A stretch of 7,948 nt of DNA from Actinomycetota bacterium (GCA_003567835.1 PWYO01000208.1:1-7948), one strand, 5' to 3'. Positions 1 to 5,688 are shown, counted from the stretch's first letter. Numbers and translations are program-made. The notes: generated from the sequence alone by a model not told the origin.

Positions 1-179
1 CATTGGGAATAGAGAAAGGCTCCGGAGAGCCCAATAAGGAAAAAGTAGGAGAAATAAGCAGGGCACAATTGGAAGAAATCGCCAAAGTAAAGCTCAAAGA
101 CCTCAATGCCAGGAGCCTGGAAAGTGCTGTTAAGGTTATTGAGGGTACTGCAAGGAATATGGGCGTCAAGGTTGTTTAA
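1..179 (+). CDS. rplK: 50S ribosomal protein L11, C-terminal part (5' truncated by window edge)
   Basis: The open frame from the window edge encodes the last 58 residues of L11, ending in TAA at 177-179; the start lies upstream of the window. The visible protein begins LGIEKGSGEPNKEKVGEIS and ends GTARNMGVKVV. This matches the C-terminal RNA-binding domain of bacterial L11, with the conserved GSGxPNKxKVG loop and the closing GTARxMG motif. L11 binds the GTPase-associated region of 23S rRNA at the base of the L12 stalk and, with that rRNA, helps position elongation factors; this is family knowledge. It lies directly upstream of rplA, the usual L11 operon order, with about 20 bases between them and no visible terminator, so the two are very likely co-transcribed. 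Identification is firm; the N-terminal domain cannot be judged. Confidence 0.96.
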   Translation, partial: LGIEKGSGEPNKEKVGEISRAQLEEIAKVKLKDLNARSLESAVKVIEGTARNMGVKVV

Positions 180-189
180 ACATTTATAC

Positions 190-198
190 AAAGGTGAT
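190..198 (+). promoter_or_regulatory. Shine-Dalgarno of rplA, decides the start
   Basis: AAAGGTGAT is an extended match to the anti-Shine-Dalgarno end of 16S rRNA. The first in-frame GTG (194) lies inside this element and cannot be served by it. The GTGs at 200 and 203 lie about 5 and 8 bases beyond its GG core, so one of them is the likely start. Confidence 0.7.
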
Positions 199-199
199 C

Positions 200-907
200 G
201 TGGTGAAAAGAGGAAAGAAATACAAAAACAAGATAAAAGATTTAGATAAGCAGGTTAAAAGTCCCAAGCAGGCATTGGAGTGGATTTGCGCCAACCATTT
301 CGCAGGTTTTGATGAGACAGTGGACATTGTTTTTAATCTGGGTGTGGATCCCAGAAAGGCAGATCAGATTGTGCGGGGCACCATTGTGCTTCCCCACGGG
401 ACGGGCAAAGTACCCAAAGTCCTGGTTTTTGCGCAGGGACCCAAGCAGGAAGAAGCTGAGAAAGCCGGTGCGGATTTTGTAGGAGGCCAGGATTTGGCAG
501 AAAAGATCAGCGGCGGATGGCTGGATTTTGATGTTTGCATTGCTGCACCGGACATGATGAAACATGTGGGCAAGCTGGGCAAAATTTTAGGACCCAGAAA
601 ATTGATGCCCAATCCCAAGTCTGGTACGGTGACCATGGAAGTCGGCAAAGCGGTAGAAGATGCAAAAAGGGGAAAGCTGGAGTATAGGACTGATAAAAAC
701 GGTGTGGTCCACAGTGTGCTGGGCAAAGTCTCCTTTGGGGCGGATAAACTTTTAGAAAACTTTTTGGCAATCATGGATACCATTCAAAAGGCCAAACCCC
801 CTTCTTCAAAAGGCAGATATATCCAAGGGGTGTACATTTCTGCAACCATGGGGCCCAGCCTTAAAGTGGATCCTGCGAAGTCCAAGGAGATCGAAGAAGT
901 CGCTTAA
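200..907 (+). CDS. rplA: 50S ribosomal protein L1
   Basis: L1 binds 23S rRNA helices 76-78 and forms the mobile L1 stalk that handles E-site tRNA release; in many bacteria it also represses its own L11-L1 mRNA. The product is 235 residues from GTG 200, normal for the family. Visible motifs are the N-terminal KRGKKY, FDETVDIVFNLGVDPRKADQ, VRGTIVLPHGTGK, GWLDFDVCIAAPDMM, the L1 signature around LGPRKLMPNPKSGTV, GKLEYRTDKNGVVH and the C-terminal TMGPSLKVDP. I prefer GTG 200 because it gives MVKRGKKY, like the MAK(K/R)GKKY of relatives, and suits the Shine-Dalgarno at 190-198; GTG 203 is nearly as good, and GTG 194 sits inside the Shine-Dalgarno. One oddity is that the usually invariant glycine of GPRG/GPKG in the signature is lysine (codon AAA, 599-601, residue 134). 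The gene ends in TAA, with the L10 leader beginning about 17 bases later. Confidence 0.96.
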   Translation: MVKRGKKYKNKIKDLDKQVKSPKQALEWICANHFAGFDETVDIVFNLGVDPRKADQIVRGTIVLPHGTGKVPKVLVFAQGPKQEEAEKAGADFVGGQDLAEKISGGWLDFDVCIAAPDMMKHVGKLGKILGPRKLMPNPKSGTVTMEVGKAVEDAKRGKLEYRTDKNGVVHSVLGKVSFGADKLLENFLAIMDTIQKAKPPSSKGRYIQGVYISATMGPSLKVDPAKSKEIEEVA

Positions 908-924
908 AAAATAAAATACAATAA

Positions 925-977
925 CAACCATAGACTGCGGGCGTTGCACAGAGCAGCTTAATTTCCCGCCGAGGTTG
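925..977 (+). promoter_or_regulatory. L10 leader, autoregulatory L10(L12)-binding mRNA element
   Basis: The stretch has the recognisable L10-leader consensus: TAGACTGCGGGCG, an internal hairpin, CTTAATTT, then CCCGCCGAGGTTG. Readable pairings are an outer stem CAACC 925-929 with GGTTG 973-977, a main stem GCGGG 937-941 with CCCGC 965-969, and an internal hairpin GTTGC 943-947 with GCAGC 953-957 around the loop ACAGA. The unpaired AGACT and CTTAATTT sides correspond to the conserved internal loop and kink-turn region that bind the L10-L12 complex in the known element. Its place just upstream of rplJ fits. In this family excess L10-L12 binds the leader and reduces rplJL expression; the protein binding here is inferred. 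It starts about 18 bases after the rplA stop, so it would usually lie inside a read-through transcript from rplK-rplA. Confidence 0.88.
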
Positions 978-988
978 ATTGATTTGTT

Positions 989-1023
989 TGAATCGGCCTT
1001 GTATGGGTCGATTTATTTTTTCT
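989..1023 (+). terminator. Intrinsic terminator/attenuator downstream of the L10 leader
   Basis: AATCGGCC 991-998 pairs fully with GGTCGATT 1006-1013 (one G-U pair) around a 7-base loop. T989-A1015 and G990-U1014 can extend the stem to 10 bp, and a TTTTTTCT run follows. It stands before the rplJ start, so it must be conditional. The alternative pairing GGTTGATT 973-980 with AATCGGCC 991-998 would act as an antiterminator. It competes for GGTTG with the outer stem of the L10 leader, so L10 binding would favour termination. Confidence 0.75.
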
Positions 1024-1055
1024 CATACATATTATTAAAAATTTCGGGGGTTGTA

Positions 1056-1580
1056 GTGGTAAAAAAGGAAAAGAAAGATAAAGTAGAGGCCATAAAAAAG
1101 CTGTTTGATGCGCATGACGGCCTGATTTTTACCGACCATACCGGGCTGAGCGTAGAGGGTTCGGTGATGGTTAGGGACAAGCTGGCGGAAAATGATGCTT
1201 GTCTCAAAATATTAAAAAACACACTGGCGCTGATTGCCGCCAAGGACGTATTTAAAGACCTTGATTTGGCGGATATGCTAAAAGGGCCCACCAGTGTGGT
1301 GGCTGGTGGAGAAGAATTGGCTGAAGTGGCCAAGATCATCAAGGATTTTGCCAAGGATCACGGGACTCTGGAGGTGAAAGGCGGGATCCTGGAAAGCAAG
1401 ATTCTTTCTGCCGAGAATGTGAAAAAGATTGCTGACTTGCCGTCCAGGGAAGCGCTGCTTACCAATTTGGCGGTTTCCCTGAATGCACCTATGGTCAAGC
1501 TGGTAACCGCCTTAAGCGGGGTTCCCAGAAACCTGGTGATGGTTTTGGAAGCGATTAAACAAGAAAAAGAAAAAAATTAA
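1056..1580 (+). CDS. rplJ: 50S ribosomal protein L10
   Basis: L10 anchors the L12 dimers to the 50S subunit and, with L12, represses its own mRNA. From GTG 1056 the product is 174 residues, the usual size. Motifs are LIFTDHTGLSV at about residues 23-33 (relatives usually have Tyr where this has His28), ILKNTLALIAA at about 52-62, LKGPTSVV and GGILESKILS in the globular rRNA-binding domain, and a C-terminal helix (about 142-174, APMVKLVTALSGVPRNLVMVLEAIKQ) that carries the L12 dimers. The frame is open upstream to a TTG at 975, but those 27 extra residues would be encoded by the L10 leader and the terminator hairpin and do not resemble L10. GTG 1056 gives MVKKEKKDKV, parallel to the MVKRGKKY of rplA, and has GGGGG at 1046-1050 as a modest ribosome site five bases upstream. 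It ends in TAA, 19 bases before rplL. Regulation by the preceding leader is expected. Confidence 0.95.
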   Translation: MVKKEKKDKVEAIKKLFDAHDGLIFTDHTGLSVEGSVMVRDKLAENDACLKILKNTLALIAAKDVFKDLDLADMLKGPTSVVAGGEELAEVAKIIKDFAKDHGTLEVKGGILESKILSAENVKKIADLPSREALLTNLAVSLNAPMVKLVTALSGVPRNLVMVLEAIKQEKEKN

Positions 1581-1590
1581 TGATTATATA

Positions 1591-1595
1591 GGAGG
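1591..1595 (+). promoter_or_regulatory. Shine-Dalgarno of rplL, supports the extended start
   Basis: A perfect GGAGG lies four bases before ATG 1600. The ATGs at 1693 and 1732, which would give shorter L12 forms, lack a comparable ribosome site. This supports the lysine-rich N-terminal extension being translated. Confidence 0.85.
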
Positions 1596-1599
1596 AAAA

Positions 1600-2103
1600 A
1601 TGGCTGAGAAAAAAGAAACTGCAAAGAAGAAAAGCACTAAAAAGGTTGAGGATAAAAAAGAAACCACAAAGAAAGGAAAGGCAAAAGAAACTATGGCCAA
1701 AGAAACCAAGAGCGCAAAAAAAGATATAACCATGGACCAAATTTTGGAATCCATTGAAAATATGTCCGTATTGGAGCTTTCAGAGCTGGTAAGCGCACTA
1801 GAGGAAAAATTCGGAGTCAGTGCGCAGGCTATGGCTGCAGCACCTGCAGCTGGAGCAGCCGCTGGAGCAGCCGGGGGAGCAGCTGAAGAGCAGACCGAAT
1901 TTGATGTGATGCTTAAATCAGCCGGTGCCAAGAAGATCCAAGTCATCAAAGTGGTAAGAAGCATTACCAGCCTGGGATTAAAAGAAGCCAAGGCATTGGT
2001 CGATAAGGCACCCAATGCCGTGAAAGAAAAAGTATCCAAGGAAGAAGCCGAGGATCTCAAAAAGCAGCTCGAAGAAGCCGGCGCGGAAATAGAAATTAAA
2101 TAA
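1600..2103 (+). CDS. rplL: 50S ribosomal protein L7/L12 with lysine-rich N-terminal extension
   Basis: L12 forms the flexible stalk dimers that recruit EF-Tu, EF-G, IF2 and release factors and stimulate their GTPase. The order is: residues 1-44, an extension with 17 Lys and loose KKET/AKET repeats; 45-74, the dimerisation domain that binds L10 (MDQILESIENMSVLELSEL then LEEKFGV); 75-100, an Ala/Gly/Pro-rich hinge with tandem AGAA units; 101-167, the C-terminal factor-binding domain (EFDVMLKSAGAKKIQVIKVVR, then LGLKEAKALVDKAPNAVKE, ending GAEIEIK). The total of 167 residues compares with about 120-130 usually, and the excess lies almost entirely in the extension. The hallmark residues of both domains are kept, so the protein should be functional. 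The start is supported by GGAGG four bases upstream. The canonical start would be ATG 1732, which has no ribosome site. The extension could contact rRNA or L10 at the stalk base; that is inference. The gene is co-transcribed with rplJ. Confidence 0.96.
   Translation: MAEKKETAKKKSTKKVEDKKETTKKGKAKETMAKETKSAKKDITMDQILESIENMSVLELSELVSALEEKFGVSAQAMAAAPAAGAAAGAAGGAAEEQTEFDVMLKSAGAKKIQVIKVVRSITSLGLKEAKALVDKAPNAVKEKVSKEEAEDLKKQLEEAGAEIEIK
1849..1884 (+). repeat. In-frame 12-bp tandem repeat in the L12 hinge
   Basis: GCTGGAGCAGCC occurs twice back to back (1849-1860, 1861-1872), followed by a diverged third unit GGGGGAGCAGCT (1873-1884). The units encode AGAA, AGAA and GGAA in the flexible hinge. 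Being multiples of three, copy-number changes would lengthen or shorten the hinge without breaking the frame. Confidence 0.8.
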
Positions 2104-2137
2104 CCTTTTCTCCATAGGTTCAACCGTATTCAGAAAG

Positions 2138-2206
2138 TTGCCTCTAAAGCCATTGACATTCATGCTATGTTTGGTAAAATAATAGTTTGTCAGTTTTTTG
2201 AGGCAA
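2138..2206 (+). repeat. 7-bp inverted repeat flanking the rpoB promoter
   Basis: TTGCCTC 2138-2144 and GAGGCAA 2200-2206 are perfect reverse complements 55 bases apart. After one T-T mismatch, AAAG 2146-2149 can continue pairing with T2195-2198 (last pair G-U). In read-through RNA from rplL this could form a long-range stem; in RNA begun at the promoter between the arms the left arm is absent. The function is unknown and the match could be chance. Confidence 0.4.
2153..2180 (+). promoter_or_regulatory. Predicted sigma70 promoter for rpoBC
   Basis: There is a perfect -35 TTGACA at 2153-2158, then 16 bases, then a -10 TAAAAT at 2175-2180 (five of six consensus bases), preceded by TGG, an extended -10 element. 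A start near 2187 would give a 5' leader of about 115 bases before rpoB. It is the best promoter-like match I saw in the non-coding gaps. Activity is inferred from sequence only. Confidence 0.65.
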
Positions 2207-2232
2207 TGATACTTACTATTGTAAAGCAGTAA
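2206..2232 (+). CDS. Possible 8-codon leader ORF (MILTIVKQ) before rpoB
   Basis: ATG 2206 opens an eight-codon frame ending in TAA at 2230-2232, inside the 5' arm of the hairpin 2227-2257. GAGG at 2200-2203 is a possible ribosome site, but only two bases separate it from the ATG, which is closer than usual. A ribosome on this ORF would cover the hairpin's 5' arm and so could influence its folding, as in leader-peptide attenuation. The codons show no run of one amino acid that would point to a sensed nutrient. It may be chance; it is listed because of its position. Confidence 0.2.
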   Translation: MILTIVKQ

Positions 2233-2257
2233 GGTTTTCTCATGGAAAATCTTACTG
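2227..2257 (+). terminator. Strong hairpin in the rpoB leader (attenuator or RNase processing site)
   Basis: CAGTAAGGTTTTC 2227-2239 pairs along all 13 positions (one G-U) with GAAAATCTTACTG 2245-2257 around the loop TCATG. A further AAAG 2223-2226 can pair with CTTT 2262-2265 across a four-base bulge. The following tract TCTGCTTTATTTAATT is T-rich but interrupted, so termination would be leaky. An upstream CTTACT 2212-2217 can instead pair with AGTAAG 2228-2233, excluding the main hairpin. It could be an attenuator, or an RNase III-type site like that in the same gap of E. coli. Confidence 0.65.
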
Positions 2258-2301
2258 TCTGCTTTATTTAATTAAGATCTTAAAAAGGGGAGATTTTATT
2301 A

Positions 2302-5300
2302 ATGCAAAACAACACAAAAATCCAACGTTACCAATTTGGTATTATTCCCAGAATTATGGAGATGCCCCATCTGCTGGATATTCAAAGGGAATCATTTGAG
2401 TGGTTCAAAAAAGAAGGCCTTCTGGAGGCTTTACAGGATATTTCGCCGATTGAAGACTTTACCGAAAATATGGCGCTTGAATTTGCCGGCTGCAGCTTTG
2501 GCGAAATTGAATTCTCTGCCGATGAATGCAAACAGAGGGATATGTCTTATACGGCACCTTTAAAGGTGCAGGCAAAATTTATCAACAGAGAGACCGGAGA
2601 GATCAAGCAACAGGACGTATTTATGGGAGATTTTCCGTTGATGACCGAAAACGGGACCTTTGTCATCAATGGCACAGAAAGGGTCATTGTTTCTCAGCTG
2701 GTGCGTTCTCCCGGGGTCTTCTATGATACAGATATTGACAAAAAAACGGAAAACGAACTTTATATGTGCAAGGTCATTCCCAGCAGGGGCTCATGGATAG
2801 AGATTGAGACCGATAAGAAAGGCATTGCCTATGTTCGGATTGACAGAAGGAGAAAATTTCTTTTAAGCATATTTTTAAAATCATTGGGTTTTGGCAACAA
2901 CCAGGATCTGATTCAATTCTTTGGTCCACATGATCGCGAGGAGTGCATAAAAAATACGCTGGAAAAAGATGTTACCGAAACCGTAGAAGAGGCTCTGATT
3001 GAAATATATAAAAAATTGAGGCCTGGAGAGCCGCCTACTGTAGAAAGTGCCAGCACGCTGATCCATTCCATGTTTTTCAATTCCAAGAGATATGATTTGG
3101 GAAAAGTAGGCAGGCATAAGCTAAACCAAAAACTGGAAGAAGATCTTGATAAGGACCTATTGGCCAAACTCAAAGACATTGACGAAAAGATGGATATCGA
3201 TTCTTCCGAAACGCGTATTTTGAACAGCAAAGACATGTTTCTGATTATAAAATACATGGTCCAGCTGATGAGCGGTTTGGGAGAGATTGACGATATCGAT
3301 CATTTTGGCAACAGAAGGATCAGGCATGTGGGCGAATTGATACAAAACCAGGTGCGGATTGGATTGTCCAGGATGGAACGGGTGGTAAAAGAACGTATGA
3401 CCACCCAGGACATTGAGGAGATCACCCCCAAAACCCTGATTAATATCAGGCCTTTGGTGGCCAGCCTAAAAGAGTTTTTTGGAAGCGGTCAGCTTTCCCA
3501 GTTTTTAGATCAGACCAATCCTCTTGCTGAAATAACCCATAAAAGAAGGCTTTCAGCTTTGGGACCCGGAGGGCTGAGCAGGGAGAGGGCCGGTTTTGAG
3601 GTCAGGGATGTCCATGCTTCCCATTATGGAAGGATGTGTCCCATTGAAACGCCGGAAGGACCCAATATCGGACTAATCGGTTCCCTGGCCACCTATGCAA
3701 AATTAAATGAGTTTGGTTTCATAGAGACCCCTTACCGCAAAGTGGAAAAGGGCAAAGTCACCGATGAGGTGGTCTTTCTTCCTGCGGATGAAGAAGAAAA
3801 ATATGCCATTGCCCAGGCGACTGCAGGCTTGGATAAGGACGGCAGGTTTACTGAAGACAAGGTCCTATCCAGAAAAGAGGGCGAAGTGATGGTGATCGAA
3901 AAGGACCAGATTGAATATATGGACATATCACCCAAACAGCTGTTCAGTGCTGCGGCATCCCTGATTCCGTTTCTGGAACATGATGATGCCAACCGTGCTC
4001 TGATGGGTTCCAACATGCAGCGTCAGGCAGTCCCCATTACCGATCCTGAGCCGCCTTTGGTAGGCACGGGCATGGAAGCCGATGTGGCCAGAGACAGCGG
4101 CCAGCTGATTATTGCTGCCGATGACGGCAAGATTTCTGAAGTTACCTCAAATAGAATAAAGGTCAAGTATAAAGGGGGCAAGGTGACCGAATACAACCTT
4201 TATAAGTTCCAGCGGTCCAATCAGGGAACCTGTATAAACCAGAGACCTCTGGTCAATGAGGGAGATGCCGTAAAAAAAGGTGATGTTATTGCGGACGGTC
4301 CGGCCACCAGCAAGGGTGAGTTGGCCCTGGGCAGAAACCTTCTTTTGGCTTTCATGTCCTGGGAAGGCTACAATTATGAAGATGCCATTATTATTTCAGA
4401 GAGACTGGTCAAAGAGGACATGCTTTCATCCATTCACATATCCAAACAGGAACTGGAGGCAAGGCAGACCAAACTGGGGCCAGAGGAGATTACCAGGGAT
4501 ATTCCCAATGTGGCTGAAGAAGTTTTGGCCAACCTTGATGAACAAGGCATTATCCGCATAGGGGCCGAAGTAAAGCCTGGGGATATCCTGGTAGGCAAAA
4601 TTACGCCCAAAGGGGAAACAGAGCTTACCGCAGAGGAAAAACTCCTCCGGGCCATTTTTGGAGAAAAAGCAAGGGAGGTAAGAGACAGCTCACTAAAAGT
4701 CCCTCATGGAGAATATGGAAAAGTATTGGATGTACAGATTTTTTCCAGGGAAAAGGGTCATGATCTTGCTCCCGGGGTCAATGAGCTGGTGCGGGTATTT
4801 ATCGCCAAGAAAAGAAAAATATCTACAGGGGACAAACTCGCTGGAAGGCATGGCAACAAAGGGGTCATCTCAGTGGTTCTTCCTGAAGAGGATATGCCCT
4901 ATACCCAAGACGGCACACCCATCGATATTATATTCAATCCTTTGAGTGTGCCTTCACGGATGAATGTAGGCCAGGTGCTGGAGACCCATCTGGGATGGGC
5001 GGCCAATAAGGGGTGGGACGGAGAAGATGTTCCTGTTGCCGGCGACGGCCGCATATACTGCTCATCTCCTATTTTTGACGGAGGCACGGAAAAGGAAATC
5101 ACCGATATTCTACAAAAAGCAGATTTGCCCCAAAATGGCAAAACCGCGCTTTATGATGGAAGGAGCGGAGAGAAGCTCTCAGACAGCATTGCCGTGGGAT
5201 ATGCCTATGTATTGAAACTGCTGCACTTGGTCGATGATAAGATCCATGCACGCTCGACAGGCCCCTATTCACTGGTCACTCAGCAGCCTTTGGGCGGAAA

Positions 5301-5661
5301 AGCACAGTTCGGAGGTCAGCGTTTCGGAGAGATGGAAGTCTGGGCACTGGAGGCCTACGGTGCAGCCTATGCGCTGCAGGAAATGCTCACCATCAAATCA
5401 GATGATGTGGTGGGCCGGGTGAAGACCTATGAGTCCATTGTGAAGGGCGAGAATATTGAAAAACCAGGCATACCTGAGTCATTTAAGGTTTTAATCAAGG
5501 AGATGCAGAGCCTGGGGCTGGATGTTGAAGTGGTGTCCGAAGAGGGCAAAGAGGTCGATGTTACCGCTGAGGAAGACGAAATCATGCAGACAGTCAAGGA
5601 TCTGGGCATTGATTTTTCGAATGATGTCCAAAAAGAAGAAGAGGATATCAAAAAGGGTTAA
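2302..5661 (+). CDS. rpoB: DNA-directed RNA polymerase subunit beta
   Basis: Beta forms, with beta-prime, the catalytic core of RNA polymerase and the rifampicin pocket. The product is 1119 residues, complete, compared with 1193 in Bacillus subtilis and 1342 in E. coli; the E. coli lineage-specific insertions are absent. Landmarks in order are: NGTERVIVSQLVRSPGVFYD in the N-terminal protrusion; rifampicin region 394-420 (GSGQLSQFLDQTNPLAEITHK start) with Q400, F401, D403, H413, R416 and S418 at the E. coli 513, 514, 516, 526, 529 and 531 positions, so a normally sensitive pocket is predicted; GRMCPIETPEGPNIGLI; NYEDA with E693-D694; GDKLAGRHGNKG with K845 and K853, equivalents of E. coli K1065 and K1073 near the active site; and GGQRFGEMEVWALEAYGAA near the C-terminus. 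The tail after about residue 1085 is acidic. The start ATG has GGGGAG nine bases upstream. It ends in TAA, 27 bases before rpoC. Expression is likely from its own promoter at 2153-2180 plus read-through from rplJL. Confidence 0.98.
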   Translation: MQNNTKIQRYQFGIIPRIMEMPHLLDIQRESFEWFKKEGLLEALQDISPIEDFTENMALEFAGCSFGEIEFSADECKQRDMSYTAPLKVQAKFINRETGEIKQQDVFMGDFPLMTENGTFVINGTERVIVSQLVRSPGVFYDTDIDKKTENELYMCKVIPSRGSWIEIETDKKGIAYVRIDRRRKFLLSIFLKSLGFGNNQDLIQFFGPHDREECIKNTLEKDVTETVEEALIEIYKKLRPGEPPTVESASTLIHSMFFNSKRYDLGKVGRHKLNQKLEEDLDKDLLAKLKDIDEKMDIDSSETRILNSKDMFLIIKYMVQLMSGLGEIDDIDHFGNRRIRHVGELIQNQVRIGLSRMERVVKERMTTQDIEEITPKTLINIRPLVASLKEFFGSGQLSQFLDQTNPLAEITHKRRLSALGPGGLSRERAGFEVRDVHASHYGRMCPIETPEGPNIGLIGSLATYAKLNEFGFIETPYRKVEKGKVTDEVVFLPADEEEKYAIAQATAGLDKDGRFTEDKVLSRKEGEVMVIEKDQIEYMDISPKQLFSAAASLIPFLEHDDANRALMGSNMQRQAVPITDPEPPLVGTGMEADVARDSGQLIIAADDGKISEVTSNRIKVKYKGGKVTEYNLYKFQRSNQGTCINQRPLVNEGDAVKKGDVIADGPATSKGELALGRNLLLAFMSWEGYNYEDAIIISERLVKEDMLSSIHISKQELEARQTKLGPEEITRDIPNVAEEVLANLDEQGIIRIGAEVKPGDILVGKITPKGETELTAEEKLLRAIFGEKAREVRDSSLKVPHGEYGKVLDVQIFSREKGHDLAPGVNELVRVFIAKKRKISTGDKLAGRHGNKGVISVVLPEEDMPYTQDGTPIDIIFNPLSVPSRMNVGQVLETHLGWAANKGWDGEDVPVAGDGRIYCSSPIFDGGTEKEITDILQKADLPQNGKTALYDGRSGEKLSDSIAVGYAYVLKLLHLVDDKIHARSTGPYSLVTQQPLGGKAQFGGQRFGEMEVWALEAYGAAYALQEMLTIKSDDVVGRVKTYESIVKGENIEKPGIPESFKVLIKEMQSLGLDVEVVSEEGKEVDVTAEEDEIMQTVKDLGIDFSNDVQKEEEDIKKG

Positions 5662-5673
5662 AAAACATTTTTT

Positions 5674-5679
5674 GGGAGG
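5674..5679 (+). promoter_or_regulatory. Shine-Dalgarno of rpoC
   Basis: GGGAGG lies nine bases before ATG 5689. It is strong and is the only good ribosome site in the short rpoB-rpoC gap, fixing the start. There is no terminator or promoter in the gap, so rpoB and rpoC are one transcript. Confidence 0.85.
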
Positions 5680-5688
5680 AATTTATAC

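Larger units (their letters stand above)
2104..2301 (+). other. rplL-rpoB intergenic region (198 bases)
   Basis: There is no protein gene of normal size here and no convincing terminator directly after rplL; the only nearby hairpin, AACCT 2102-2106 with AGGTT 2116-2120, is 5 bp with no T-run. The gap holds a sigma70-type promoter, an inverted repeat around that promoter, a possible 8-codon ORF, a 13-bp hairpin and the rpoB ribosome site. In E. coli the same gap holds an attenuator and an RNase III processing site, so a control point here is expected. The last part carries the rpoB Shine-Dalgarno GGGGAG at 2287-2292, nine bases before the ATG. Confidence 0.7.

Noticed and set aside
194..199. 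GTG 194 as the rplA start
   Set aside because: It lies inside the Shine-Dalgarno AAAGGTGAT that should serve GTG 200 or 203, and adds residues not seen at L1 N-termini.
364..783. 139-codon minus-strand open frame across rplA
   Set aside because: It lies wholly inside rplA, has no recognisable motif and no good ribosome site, and reads as an antisense shadow of a conserved gene.
912..917. TAAAAT as a -10 box of a separate rplJ promoter
   Set aside because: No -35-like hexamer is found 16-18 bases upstream; the sequence is merely A-rich, so I do not call a promoter in the rplA-rplJ gap.
2102..2120. Small hairpin AACCT/AGGTT after rplL as a terminator
   Set aside because: It has only 5 bp, a 9-base loop and no following T-run, and overlaps the rplL stop.
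1584..2123. 179-codon minus-strand open frame across rplL
   Set aside because: It is the antisense image of the Lys- and Ala-rich L12 codons, giving Phe/Ser/Ala-rich low-complexity protein; rplL itself is certain.
3481..3560. Rifampicin-region differences from E. coli (S509G, M515L, N518T, S522A, I530L) as possible resistance changes
   Set aside because: Several occur as ordinary residues in susceptible bacteria such as Bacillus (for example T518, A522, L530), and the main drug-contact positions (513, 514, 516, 526, 529, 531 in E. coli numbering) are all conserved.
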